A stretch of DNA of 64,000 bases from Mytilus trossulus (lineage: Eukaryota > Mollusca > Bivalvia > Mytilida > Mytilidae), in the NCBI RefSeq assembly GCF_036588685.1, contig NC_086386.1, forward strand, positions 76,940,682 through 77,004,681, written 5' to 3'. How positions within the stretch are numbered: position 1 is the first letter of the stretch; each line of letters starts with the position of its first letter. Shown here one piece after another: positions 24,373 to 38,000 of the stretch. A program made the translations under genes and the position numbers. A model generated the notes under the pieces. That model saw only the letters and a list, made by a program, of their open reading frames with translations. It made no database searches and was not told the origin of the DNA.

Positions 24373-24416
24373 GCGTCACTGATGAATCTTTTGTAGAAGA
24401 AACGCGTGTCTGATTT
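24373..24416 (+). ncRNA. hammerhead motif, stem II weakened
   Basis: GCGTCA, CTGATGA, ATCT-TTTGT-AGAA, GAAACGCGTGTC, TGATTT. The core bases are intact, but the closing pairs of stem II are lost and stem I is reduced to three pairs including a wobble. Probably inactive or very slow. Confidence 0.65.
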
Positions 24417-24715
24417 GTACAAAATTTTAATTCTGATATCTATGAGGAGTATACCACACGTACAAGTTCGATGCCATTGATTGTGCTTTTTCCTCTAGAG
24501 GGTATCAGCAGCACTTCTGTGTTTACAAAAATAGCATTGATTTGGTCATAATTCTAGAAGTAGTGTTTACAAAACTTTGAATTTTTCGAAATTCTAAGGA
24601 AATATTTACCCCCGAAACAGATTTCCTTAACTGTAATTGGCAAAACATTTAGGAATGTTGGTTCCTTAATGCTCTCAAACTTCGTATTTATTTAGATTTT
24701 ATAACTTTTTTTAAT

Positions 24716-24761
24716 CGAGCGTCAATGTTAAGTGTTGTATAGGCAAACTGGCGTCTAGCGT
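24716..24761 (+). ncRNA. decayed hammerhead motif
   Basis: GAGCGTCA is followed by ATGTTAA in place of CTGATGA, and by GCAAACTGGCGTC in place of GAAACGCGCGTC. Recognisable only by position in the dimer. Confidence 0.5.
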
Positions 24762-25754
24762 ACAAAATGTAAATCCTGGTATATATGATGAGTTTATTGT
24801 ATAATGTCGAACAATTATAATCATACAGAAACATACATTATCAATAATATTAAGAAGTCTCACTACTTCATATCAAACAAAATTGATAATTCAAAAAAAT
24901 GTTCAAATCATAATTATGTCATACACCAGATTGTTTTGACCGAATTATTAAGGAATATGATAAATAAGCAGAAATTACTTTGAAAAATAATACATTGACT
25001 AATAAACCATGACATAAGGACAAGGTCATCTGAACCCTACAAGACAGACATGCTTAATTTTCAAATGATGAACACATAAGTTTTCAATCAGTTTAATTGA
25101 GGTCTGGCGCTGGCATGTCAGTAATTGTTAGTAGTTCTTTGTAATTCATCTACCATTGTCATTTTGCTGAGATTCGTTTATTACATTTTCTGAACTCAGA
25201 CTTGGTCTTTTTTTGCTAATTTTACTGTACTCATGGTTGTGTATTTGTTTAATCTAAATTTTCTATAGGGAAGGATTGATATCTCACTTAACATGTTTAA
25301 ACCTGCCACATATTTGAGCCTGACAAAAATAAGGAATCTCTGGAGATTGTTAGTCTTGTACGTTTTATTTTTTTTTAAATGTAAGTTCATTTATTTGGTT
25401 AGGAGTTTAGTATGACGTCCATTTTCATTGAACAAGCACACATTTTAGTTAAGGGGTCAATTGATGTCTGTTCTGGGTGTGAAATTAGAAATACATCTAC
25501 TGCACAGAATGCACGTAACCGGGTACTACTAGATGTCAACAATTAAAAGACATTGAGTACCTGTCGGAGATTTATCGCAGTTACTGACCGCTAGTTCAAA
25601 GCCACTAACAACTGATTAAAAAAATCATGCATCTAAGACTTTTATGACTGCACAGAATACAAGTAAACTTTCTGAAATTGGAGGCTCCAAAGATTGCACT
25701 TTGTAAATACAGCTATTTCTCAATCGGCGCCTGTTTTGAGACATATACTATTCA

Positions 25755-26095
25755 TAGATATAGGAAGATGTGGTGTGAGTGCCAATGAGACAACTCTCCA
25801 TCCAAATAACAATTTAAAAATTAAACCATTATAGGTTGAAGTACGGCCTTCAACACGGAGCCTTGGCTCACACCGAACAACAAGCTATAAAGGGCCCCAA
25901 AATTACTAGTGTAAAACCATTCAAACGGGAAAACCAACGGTCTAATCTATATAAACAAAACGAGAAACGAGAAACACGTATATATTACATAAACAAACGA
26001 CAACTACTGTACATCAGATTCCTGACTTAGGACAGGTGCAAACATTTTCAGCGGGATTAAACGTTTTAATGGGCCCAAACCTTCTCCCTTTTTCT
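25755..26095 (-). repeat. dispersed repeat, inverted copy of 860-1075
   Basis: The reverse complement shares TAAGTCAGGAATCTGATG, GATTAGACCGTTGGTTTTCC and CTTTATAGCTTG with 880-1020, and extends into CAATGAGACAACTCTCCATC. Its 64-codon frame at 25836 is incidental. Confidence 0.75.
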
Positions 26096-26844
26096 GAAAC
26101 AATAGCATAACATCACAACATAGAAAAACATACGATAAAATATCAATTGGCAGACTTAACTCAATCAAAAAATAGTTTCTTTGATTTATTGATTGTTGGT
26201 TCCCAGCTATGATCTCTATGATTTATCTCAAAGAGACATAATTAAGGACTGTTACTAGTATAAAGACGTACTGTTGCAGTGTAAAATTAATTCTAAATTA
26301 GATAAAAAGTATAGGCAGGGGTAGTACAATATTTAAGTATAAGTTTAAACTCGAACAAGTTTTGGGGTTTATAGATGTTGAAAATATACCGCCTTACGTT
26401 TTGACCTTTGAATAAAAGACTTGTGTATATTATCTTACGATCCTAGGATATATTTGTTTACGAAACCTCATAGTAAAAGTATAACGGTTTTCTATGAGAA
26501 ATTCCATTGCTTATATTTACAGAAATGCAACTTATAGAGCCTGTGTCGCGTATTCAGTTCTATGTAAATGAACAACATTGGAATATCCCCAACATTGTAC
26601 ACAAGCATATAAATCATGACAAAAATATTTTGTTGACTTTGAATTTGGTCAAAATAAAAGGTGGCAGTTTATCATTTTACGGCAATCACTCCTATAAACT
26701 TGATGAAGAGTGATAGTATACTAACTATATCAGCAAATTTAAACGGATCTTTTTTGTTATTAAATTTTCATGCAAACCGCAAAACAATGGTATAAATCGA
26801 CATCAAATGGTAACAACTCCAAAAAGGTAGTCATATATAAAGGC

Positions 26845-26985
26845 AACAGTAGTATAACGCTGTTCAAAACTCATAAATCCATGGACATAAAACAAAATCG
26901 GGGTAACAAACTAAAACCGAGGGAAACGCATTAAATATAAGAGGAGAACAACGACACAACACTGAAATGTAACACACACAGAAAA
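26845..26985 (-). repeat. fragment of repeat family B (3' end)
   Basis: AGGCAACAGTAGTATAACGC, ATAAATCCATGGACATAAAA, ACTAAAACCGAGGGAAACGC is the reverse complement of the ends of 31140-31862 and 33040-33702. Confidence 0.75.
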
Positions 26986-26999
26986 GGACCATATGCTAT

Positions 27000-27400
27000 T
27001 CCTTTGTATTGCCCTAAAGGTCGATCTTGTCCTGTTGATCATTTTTGTTATTAAAGTTCCTTTTTATCAATTTTTATCACATGAGGCAAACAGTAAAACA
27101 ATTGAAAAAAGGGTCATTGAAGGGCTAGACCCCAAATACACAGTCGTGGAACAAATTTTTAAAACTAGATAGAAACATGATGATTGTCGCCAAATCTGGG
27201 AAAATATGGATATAATCATCTTTCTTGCCCCTATTGATCAGTGAGATAGTCTAGTCTAGTAGTTTCTGAGGAGAAGATTAACGAACGACGACAACGGACG
27301 ACAGATGCCAAGTGATTAGAACATTTCATTTGTCCCAATGAGACAGTTGAGCTACAAAGGAAAATACTTTTGCTCATTGCGCTGGAAAATAGAACTCACA
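27000..27400. repeat. probable dispersed repeat
   Basis: AATCTGGGAAAATATGG, a TTCTGAGGAGAAG block and GACGACAACGGACGACAGAT, then a CAAGTGAT block, resemble a repeat common in bivalve genomes. No second copy lies in this window, so the call rests on memory. Confidence 0.4.
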
Positions 27401-27590
27401 AACAATGTAAAGCTTTTGATAACGAAAACCATTTTAAACGTTATTGATCATACTTGTATGAAACAAACTTCAGAGTGGAATTTCTCTTATTAATCAACTT
27501 TAAGTTCAAATGTTTGTTTACAAAAATAGAACACTATTCCTAGTAACAGTTATTTTTTTTTCCAGATATTTGTTTTCTTGTGATTCTTAC

Positions 27591-27622
27591 GCATTCGCAA
27601 CCGTAAAAGGGTGGTGTTACCG
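27591..27622 (-). CDS. possible further microexon of the B-box gene (tentative)
   Basis: Minus strand: acceptor AAATTTTTCAG, 32 nt, donor GTAAGAATC. Splice signals are as good as those of the confirmed set, and the frame stays open when joined in phase after 29060-29077. But 32 is not a multiple of three, and the peptide adds no cysteines. Could be a later exon with a phase change or a chance pair of sites. Confidence 0.25.
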
Positions 27623-29059
27623 CTGAAAAATTTGCCCAAAGTTAAAATAATATTACTAACAAAAACACGTTTTGAAGAAAGAAATTAAATACAAAATACA
27701 AGTTTTAAAATAAATATCCATAGCAATTTGTGACTAAAATGACAGCTTGAAGTAACGACTCCATCAAACGTTTTCTTAATCTCGTCATCAGCATATGGAA
27801 TAACAGAACATTTTCAAATGCTATACAATCCTCAATAACATTAAGGTACATGTATATGCAAGATAATAACACAAATATTAAAAAAGATTGAACGAAATTA
27901 TAGAGGAATTTTGAAAAAAGAAATGAAATTGACTGGCTCCATTGAGAACATCATTTTATTGCTTAATAAAATAAAGAGTATTTACAAAATGACTGTTTCA
28001 TTGGATTTGATATGAGTATAAACTTTTCTTATTCAAGACATAGGTAACCGTAGCTGATTTTGGCACCACTTTTTGGAATTGTGGGTTGTCATGTAAATAC
28101 CTACTTTATAATTGCTTTTAAATACAAATTAACTTATAATAACGTTTTTCAAAAGTTGCATATACAACAATTTTTTTTTTATTCATGACATTTTCTTTGT
28201 TGATTTAAGCACTTGGTTTTATAAGTGTCTGTACTAAACTATTTATAAATAATAGTATTCTGCCTGAATCACTGTCTTCCAATATAGTCGAACCATCTAC
28301 ACCTACAACACATGTAATGATCATTTCATTAACGGGCGTATCTTTGTTTAAAGTATATGAAAGTTGCAAAAACACGAATGTTTTGGTTATTTAATCTTAA
28401 AAGAACATACATAGGCACATTTTGCTTTCGTAAAAAAGGGATCATGCAACAGGTGGATAAAAAGTAATGTAACCGTGAAGTCAAAACAATGTTTTTTCTA
28501 CTTTCTGTTTGCTGCTATTACAGCGAACATGATATGTTTCAATTCATAAACGAACAAAATGTTTTCAGAAAAAAAACTCAGAAAATAATGAATCATGTTA
28601 TTTCTTTCTTTGTTTTGACCTGCACCGGAAACTTGAGTTGTAATACAAGACTGGTACCTCAATATTTCTCCGTGTAGATTTCAACATGTTCATGAGAGGT
28701 TTACATGGAAACATGTTACATGTAAGTCATGTTAATTTAATTTCAAATTACATTTGTGTGCATCTTTGAACGTAAAAAGTTTCACGTATCAAGTGAGGCA
28801 AAACAATTAAGAATACAAAATGTAGAAATGTAATGTCAGTGTAACAGAATCGAAACTAATTTCTTGTCACAATATTTCATAAACGTGTCTTGTTACAACT
28901 GTTTTTCAAAGATACCTTAAATAATAAAAAAAATCGGTCGAAAACAAATAACCTCATTATAGATTATAGAGTATTGAAATTTTGTATGCTATACGTGTAA
29001 AAATACAAATATAAAACAAAAAGAAAAACTAAATAGAAACAAACGTTTATTGTACTTAC

Positions 29060-29077
29060 CCACAGAACCCACAGTTG
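29060..29077 (-). CDS. microexon 9 (18 nt), second CxxC
   Basis: Acceptor CATATATTTCAG, exon CAACTGTGGGTTCTGTGG, donor GTAAGTACA. In phase it encodes NCGFCG, supplying the second CxxC pair. It ends in phase 2, so at least one more exon should follow downstream (below 29060). Confidence 0.6.
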
Positions 29078-32000
29078 CTGAAATATATGATTATCAAAAT
29101 GTATAAGTTAAACTCCATAATGATAAATTTGTCATTGGAATACTGTGTTTTGTGTGAGTCCATAGTAATTCTGCGTAAATAGGTTGTAGAACACAATTTC
29201 ACAACTCTAAATGATTTGACCTCACACTCACGTGGTAAATAAAAGTTTCATTAAGCGTAATTTCAACTCGAGTTATTCAATTTCAATATAATAATAATAA
29301 AAGAGCCTGTGGCGAGTTTATTATAACTATTTAAACAAAGTCAATTTAAGACAAAGAGTTGGTATCAAATTTTAACAAATTGTTCAATCTATTTCCGTTA
29401 TGATTAACAATCTCAATGTGTTGAATCAAAAATTCTGCAAAATGTTAATCTTGACGAATGAAAACGCTGTTATATCGTCTTGTTATCATGAATAAGTCAA
29501 CCGAATTGACGAAAATGTTCGTATCTCTCCTTCGTATCACACTCCATGCCGTGTAATACGCGAAATATCTATTCATGCAATAAAAAGATGACAGGCCCAA
29601 ACCATAAGCGAATATGACCTACAAGTAGTTTCAGTGATATGTCAATAACTTATAACTTTATTTAGATTATCTATTAATATTAACTTTCCATTTTGCAATT
29701 GTTCTTTTTGACTATCAGATCAAAAATCTCATTCATATCAGCATTGTGTCTAAAACTGGTCTCACAATATCATGACAAATCAATATGCATGGTTGAAAAT
29801 TTCGCAATGTTTGATATTCATCCGAATTCAGTATTTATTCAGTTTGTATTTGTAGTATTTTACGAACAGAAACAAATTATGTTTTGTTTGAATGTTATGT
29901 CGGTTTTATGTTAGGTTTAATATATATATATTAGAGAGAAATTTCGAGTTAAAAAGTATATATATATGTATATGTACACTCACAAACGATTTCCTTGGCG
30001 GCCTTTCCAGCTGAAAATTAAACATATGAATGAACAAACAAACAAACATGCATTTGTCTTTTTTGTAAACTTATTTGTGTGGAATTTAAACAGTTGAATT
30101 TCTTTTTTTCTCCTTATGGTAAAGTGGTAACGGGTTGTTTTTTTAAACAATCAAGCATGTTTCTTTTACGAAATCAACTGCTTCATATTTATTGTTTTGA
30201 ATAAAACTGAATGTTATTAAAATGCGCATTTGTAGTTTGTGAAAATCTTTAAGGGGAAATTTCTATTTTTTGTGTTCTTGTCTGTCAATTAAACTGACTG
30301 GTTGTGATAAGTATTTTGTTGTTCTTGCACAGATTTAATTTTAGAAAATCAAGCATCTAGCGAGCCAAATTGGATCTTAAAATATATGATGAGCAATCAC
30401 ACATTGATATATTGAGAGCTTATTTTAATACAAATAAGGGGAACAGATTTTTCCAGCTGTTCAATTAAGAAACAAAACCACAAATTCAAGCTAGGGAATA
30501 GGCAATCGTTAGGAATACTAAACAACTTATTTGTAGTAAGTAATTCAGAAGTAGTAAGAAATAATACTGAAAAAAGCTTAGACAGACGTTAGAATTCCAA
30601 GGAAAGAAAAAAAACCAATGGATTTATAAAATGAGCAAAGCCAAAATGCTAGTCGAAGGGCAGACGATACATATATTTGTTGTCTTGATAAAAATAAACC
30701 TATACAGAATAAATTATATCTAGTAAGTAACTTTGGATATATGATCCAGTTATCGAAAAATCAAACGCGATTCAATAAGATCACTATCTTATGAAACTGA
30801 GGAGGATGACACATGATTTGTTGGTGAATTACAATTATAACTTTATAACTAGACCTGATCGCGAAAACATTAATTCTTATATGGGTCATTTTATCTTACA
30901 GGAATGCATTATTGCCTTGAAAAATAAACATATTTGGCAAAAGCTTTTCAACTTTTGATCATCAGTGCTGTACAACTTTGTACTTTTTTCACTTTCGATC
31001 TTTTATATCTGGGCGTTATGTATTCGGGTTTAGTTTTCTGTATTTAGTTAATACTTCAGTTTCATTATGTATATCTCTTTCATATTCATTTGATAAAATT
31101 TACTGTTTGCAATAGCATGAATTGTTCTATATAATAAGAATATTCTTATCCCGGGCATACAAACAATGCCGTATTTGGCAAAACCTTTTCAACTTTTGAT
31201 CTTCAGTGCTGTACAATTTTGTACTTTTTTCACTTTCAAACTTTTATATCTGGGCGTCACTGGTGAGTCTTGTGTGGACAAGACGCGTTTTTGGCGTATT
31301 GAATTTTAAACCTGATGCCTTTTGTTATATATTCATCATGTTTTTCTTTGTCTAATGTGTTCTCCTATTTATTTGTATTGTAGTCTTGTAATATTATGTT
31401 GTCATTTCAATGTTATATTTAACTTTGCCATTAACGTGCGAGGTTTGGCATGCCATAAAACCAGGTTCAACCCACCACTTTTATTCCCCTTTAAAAGTGT
31501 CCTGTACCAAGTCAGGAAGATGGCCATTGTTATAATATTGTTCGTTTCTGTGTGTGTTGCATTTTAACGTTGAGTCGTTTGTGTTTTCTCTTATTTTTGA
31601 GATATTGAGATAAGACGTGGCACGGTACTTGTCTATCCCAAATTCACATATTTGGTTTTGATGTTATATTTGTTATTCCCGTGGTGTTTTGTCTGTTGCT
31701 TGGTCCGTTTCTGTGTGTGTTGCGTTTCGGTGTTGTTTCGTTGTTCTCCTCTTATATTTAATGCGTTTCCCTCGGTTTTAGTTTGTTACCCCGACTATGT
31801 TTTTTGTCCATGGATTTATGAGTTTTGAACAGCGATATACTACTGTTGCCTTTATTTAGTTTCATGAACATATAAAATTTACAGTGTAATTTACAGATAA
31901 GCCGGTATTATGTAAAATATGTGTTACTGTATAGTTAGCATTGTTGTTTTGTTATTATTTGCCACGGTTAGAAAACAAAATTAGGTACTGCCAAGTTGAA

Positions 32001-35000
32001 ACCCACTCTTACTACAAAATAAAATTTCGTGATGGCAGTTTTATGTTGATTGTAAAAGATTCATGAGTCTATATTCACTTACAAAATAAATTAAATGGTG
32101 GATGTTGACTTCATTAATGTGTTAAGAACATAATTTATAAAAAAAGTTCAATGTTTTTTTTCCTTTTTATAATAATGTCTCTTGTAGTATTAAAACCCAC
32201 TTACTTTATCCAGGCTTAGTAATGATTCATGATATATCTCAAATTAGTTAAGCTAGTATTGTAATTAACATTAACTACGTATAAGTGCTTTCAATTCTAT
32301 CAAATTTTCTGCAGAATAACAATCAAGATGGTTAAAGTCAAGTGAGCTTTTCATTTTCCGACAACCACGAATGGATACACATATAAATACATTTAAACAC
32401 AGCGTGTATATGGCCGGGTACTTGTAAATCCAAACAACAAAAAAGGGACACTTTGTTCAGATTTAAGAGTACTCGTAGCTACTGATGCTAGTTCAAAGAA
32501 AATATGCATGTATTCATTTCTATTTTCTAAAGAGCTTTTGTATAATCTATTACAATAAATATGAAATAAATACATTATAAATATACGCATATTACATTTT
32601 CTTTTAGTGTGCTATACTCAATAATAAAATCAATTTGTAGGCGATAAACGTAGTGAAAAATGGAAGTTTCTATTCAACATGTTCAAATATTTTTTGGAAA
32701 TTCACATTTCTGTGAAGATTAAAGTTAATTTTTTCAAATAAACGTGGCTTTACTTACTTAAAAGGATCACTGAAATAGAAAACATATTATGTTTACTGTA
32801 GCTCTCGACAAAAACATTTCGAAACAAGATACAAGATACAATATACAAGAAGAGTGAAGCAGACGATGCTATAATAACCGTTCATTTTTTTTAAATCATT
32901 TTACATTGTAGGCGATTAACAGAGTGAAAAATATTGAATTTAGAGGAAAATCAATTCGGAAAGTTCATAATCACATGGCAAAATCAAATAACAAAATAGG
33001 GATGTTCTGGTAACTAACAGAAAACCCTTGCCGTTTTTGGCACATTTTTTTTATCTTTTGGTCCTCGATGCTGTTCAACTTTGTACTTGTTTCGGCTTTG
33101 AAACTTTTATATCTGGGCGTCAATAGTAGGTCTTGTGTTGACAAAATGCACTTCTGGCGTATTAAAATTTTGAACTGGTTGCTTTTTGTTGGCTATTGTT
33201 CGTGTGATTATTTGTCAATTGTGTTCTCCAATTTATTTATATAGTAGTCCTGTGGTGTTGTGTTGTCATTTTGATGTTATATTTCACATATCCATAAAAG
33301 TGCGAGGTTTGGCTTGCCACAAAACCAGGTTCAATCCACCATGTTTTCCTTTAAAAATGGCTGTACCAAGTCAGGAATATGGCCATTGTTATATTATAGT
33401 TTTTTTCTGTGTATGTTTTCTCTTATTTTTGAGTGTAAATTCACATTGCGATAAGACGTGTCACGGCACTTGTCTATCCCAAATTTGTGTATTTGGTATT
33501 GATGTTATATTTGTTATTCTCGTGGGATATTGTCTGATGCTCGGTCCGTTTCTGTGTGGGTTACATTTTAGTGTTATGTCGTTGTTCTCCTCTTATATTT
33601 AATACATTTCCCTCGGTTTTAGTTTGTTACCCCGATTTTCTTTTTTGTCCATGGATTTTAGAGTTTTATACAGCGGTATACTACTGTTGCCTTTATTTAC
33701 AATAGTGTTTCTATTTTGTTTGCACTCTAATGCAAAATATCTTATCCAGTTTTGGCAATGAGTCATAATCTATGTGAAACATGTATATTTTTTCTTCTTC
33801 TCCAAACAAACTACAAAATGGATTAAGCTACTTGAAAAATCGTTTGTTTATATGTACATAAGTATGGAAACTACTCAATAGAAATACGGTATATTATATA
33901 CAGATTATTGTGCATATCATACTTTCTTGAGTTGGGATTGAAAAAATACGCTTACAAAAGTCTCTTAAAAAAAATACTTAAATTCAAATTAAATTCACAA
34001 AGCTTTAAAACAACCTCAATAATGACTACATTTACCAATTTGAACTTTTCGATGTATTTTTTGATTTTTTTTCATATTAGTAATTTAGGTTCAGTACCCT
34101 ATCTCAAAGTCTCATCATTGTTAAATTTAGCAATCAAATAGCAGCTTTGTCGTAATTATATGAATCAGTTGCAATTATGGATGAGTTACCAGACTTTGAA
34201 AATAATCCTCAGTTAGTTCGATTCATCACAAAACATTGATGTATGTATTATCATTTTCTCAATATAGTTGAATCGCTCTCGTTCTCTTCTGACCATCTGC
34301 TATACAAAATAATACTATATATCGGCAAATTCTATACACATAAATATCATTAATTTCCCATAGGGATGATTTACGATGTAATAATAGTTTCTAATATCGG
34401 GGTTTCTGTTTAATAAACAAAACACGAATGATTTATTATTGATTGCTAGTGTGCGTTTATTTTGTCAATGCAGATAAGAAAACATGAAAACTTATCGATT
34501 ACTTACTTAAAATTACTCCTGAAATAGAAAACTGAACATGCTTAAAAATAAAACCACGGTGCTTTATGCTTCTAAATATGACCAGTATAAAAACATATGG
34601 TAACGATGCAAACTAAATTCGTATGAAGACCGAAAGTAAAGGTAGGGCAGACATTTAGTATAAGTTTGAAATCTTCGAAGTTCGGAGCATATACATTTCA
34701 AAATATTCCGCATCGAGATATATAGTTAACTTAAAGCCCTGCATGCAAAATATTCCAATTTCAAAATCTTTGAAGTCCTCGGGTTTACACTTCGCAGTCA
34801 TTGAAAATCATATATCCTAGATGAATATTGTTGTTGGGGTGTTGATCAAAAGTAATCCGTAACACCTGTATGCGATTGCTGGTGTCCCTGGCATAACAAA
34901 ATATAAGCTATGAATACTATGCTATTATTTAAGAACTTAGAAAAACACTGTTGTTTTTGTTAATAAAATTAAATGTTTTGAAGAGGTTTTGCCAATTAAG

Positions 35001-38000
35001 AATTTTAAATTGAGTGATTGGTTATGTCATTAAATTAACAAACATGATTTTTAATCAATACTCACATTACAGGTTTCTTTCTGTTGAATAAAATGCAAAA
35101 AAGAATGAATCAATTACAATTGAATTGAATTTCAAAGTGACTTTACTTAGCAAATGGTCATGTGTTTGTGAATCGATATTTGTTGTCCTTAACGTTTTCA
35201 CGAACAAACATGAATCCTTTTGTTATTACTTGCTTGCTTTGGTTGATTAGTATAAAAGTATATTGTAGATTTAAGTAAAATTCATTATTCAAAATAGTTA
35301 GCAAAAACTAGTTTACACTAAGGCCAAACCATTGTGTTGACCTTCTGGATAATTCTCGGTTTTGTTTGATATAAAAGCAAACATATTTAGATATTTCTGT
35401 TTGAATGATTTTACACTAGTCATTTTTTGGGGTTATTGAAGTTAAAATCATCACCTCGTAAATTGTACGGACGCCATCACAAGTTGGTTGACCGTTATGG
35501 AATAACCGTTTCACAAATGATATCGGATATGTTCCTCACGTCGAAAATACAAACCCCTTCCCTTTCATAATAACGAGAGTCGATTGAAAACAAAACTTTA
35601 CGACAAAAGAGATGATTTCAGTTTTCCAATTGTTAACTTTCCATTTCTAAGTAGCAACATTCAAGCAACACCTGCAGACGTAGTATATGTCTCCCAATTG
35701 ATACGATATTCCCGTGCTTGCATTCCCTATCATGATTTTCTTGATAGAGGGTTGCTGCTCACAATGAAGCTATTAAACCAAGATCTCCAAATGGTGAAGT
35801 TGAAATCATCACTTCGTAAATTTTACGGACGCCATCACAAGTTAATTGACCGTTATGCCTGGGCACTAGGAATAACTGCAGAACACTTGTAGAAAGTTTC
35901 TCTTGGATAACAAAGAAATATATGAATATTTTAATATGAGTGCACATTTGTTCTGTTCTTCATATCAGAAGTACTTGTTTTGTAGGTGTGTTATGATACT
36001 TACCTAGTTAGTATTTCTTCCCTGAAATGAAATTACAGACATATATATATATATGTTGTATATCTGTAATCAATTCAAATCATATCGCTAAACATATATA
36101 AAACATTCGTAAATTGTAATCGATTTTAAAATTGTTTCTCCATTTCATCTTTATGCTTTATTTTCACGGGTTAAGTTATCAATTGCAAATATTCTTTTAG
36201 TAGTACTGTTTCATTCGTCATTTAGCATATTTGTAAAATGTGTTTTTAGGAAATTATCTTTTTGATTAATTTTGTTTACGTCTTATCTTCTACATGACAA
36301 ATATTTTCAAACCTGTACTGGTGTGTTAAAGACTGTGTTCTCATGATTGCAAAACTAGTGTTTTTTTTCTTTTTCGAAAAATTGTCCGTCCTTTTATTTG
36401 TCCGCAATTGTGATCAAATGTGTTCAAAGGTGTTACAAATCATTATTATCTGCATTATTGTCCATAGCTTTTCTCTTTTATCATTGGTCCTTTTGTTTCC
36501 ATACGTTTGTATTGTGCAGTGTTTTTCAAGTGTACAACACACAACATTTTTTTTGTTATCTTCGCTAATTCACCTAAGATAAATTGAGGTGACGGGTCCT
36601 CAAAACAACTGGTCAGCTTTATACTTATTATCCCGTTCAATCATTATAAAACTTTCTACTAACCTACATTGGAAGCATTGGTATCCGAACAGTTTCTTTT
36701 TTGGTTTATCTCTGCAATGAAATTAGTGTAATAAAAAGATTTGACATCTTGACAACAAAAATAAGAATATTAATACTTACATTAAAGTTGTGTAACTTTG
36801 TAACACATGGTAATGTTATAACGCTATGTATTACAAAAACTTTTTTCACAGATTTTACATTAAGTATTTTTATTGTCTGATTAAAACTTAAGTTACTACT
36901 ATATAAACATTTTAGTAGTATTCTAGTAATGTTCCAAAAGTCTGAATTATTATTGTAGAATAACAGAGATATTGTCTACGATACAACATGCACTTGGGCA
37001 AATTGGGTGCTACTGCTGAGATAAGGAAAATAGACAATTAGAAAGTTGTGTTCATTTTATGGAAAGTTTTAAGAGATGGTATTACGGTTAGCATATTTAT
37101 CTTTTCCATCACAGAAAAAGACATCGGGAATACAAGGGAATCATCAAGTCATCTTCTCTATTTATGTCTTTTTATCTATCTCTTCCGAAATCTTTCTTTC
37201 TACAGAAAATATTGATCGGTAATCATATTTTTCCTTATATAAAACTTATAAATAAAGTACAACCAAAGTTATTAACTTATAAAAAAAGCAAAAATCAGAA
37301 TACCTGATATTCCTCTCTGCCTTATTATTTCTATCGTAATGTATTTCTCTGAAAAAGAAAAGACAATGTAACATATTCATCGGTTGTCATATTTTCGTTT
37401 ATTTGGGGACTGTGCAATATTTATCTGAGGGTGGGGCCGGTGTATAGCAAATATTTAAAAAAAAACCAAAAAAAACCTTTATTAATAAGTTCTTGCCCCG
37501 CTGGAAAAAATGAAACACATATATGAATACATGATATGTTTTAACTAAAATGCACAACATTGAATAATACATGTATATCAGAGTTGATATTTCAACTCAA
37601 ATGCATATAATTCAATATTATAAAGATTATTTTTTTTACGGAAGTCAACTAAGGACCGCTGTGATTGAATGTTAGGGTACAATATATTTTTGTGTATTTA
37701 TCTATGAATAACTGCAGTGTGTATATTTACAACATAAATTTGAAACCTATTGAAATATTTTCTAGAGAATTATTTGAAAAGACTTCCAAAATTTCATAAA
37801 TTTGGTGTAAAATGACAGTGGGCATCAGACTTCAGTGGTGTTATACTATTTTGAAGCTTTTGATTAGTACATTTGATTTTTATCACAAAGAATAACAAAA
37901 ATATTCACTTAGCACTAATATTACCCATTCAGTTGTTTGAATAAAATGCATTTTATGTTTACATATGTATAATAGCCACAAACAGTTTACTGCATTCCTT

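Larger units (their letters stand above)
24290..24800 (+). repeat. hammerhead repeat, head-to-tail dimer (345-bp period)
   Basis: Two successive monomers share ATTGTTGGTCCTCGATGCTC / TGTTGGTTCCTTAATGCTC, then CGAGCGTCA, the hammerhead, and a TGGTAT(CT)ATGA block. Predicted cleavage points fall after bases 24410 and 24755, giving a 345-nt unit. Both ribozymes are decayed. Confidence 0.7.

Noticed and set aside
32080..32105. 26-nt candidate microexon with donor GTAAGTG
   Set aside because: No pyrimidine tract at the acceptor and not a multiple of three.
37477..37500. 24-nt candidate microexon with a good acceptor (TTTTTTCCAG)
   Set aside because: In the phase set by the B-box exon it contains an in-frame TAA, and its donor GTTTTT is poor.
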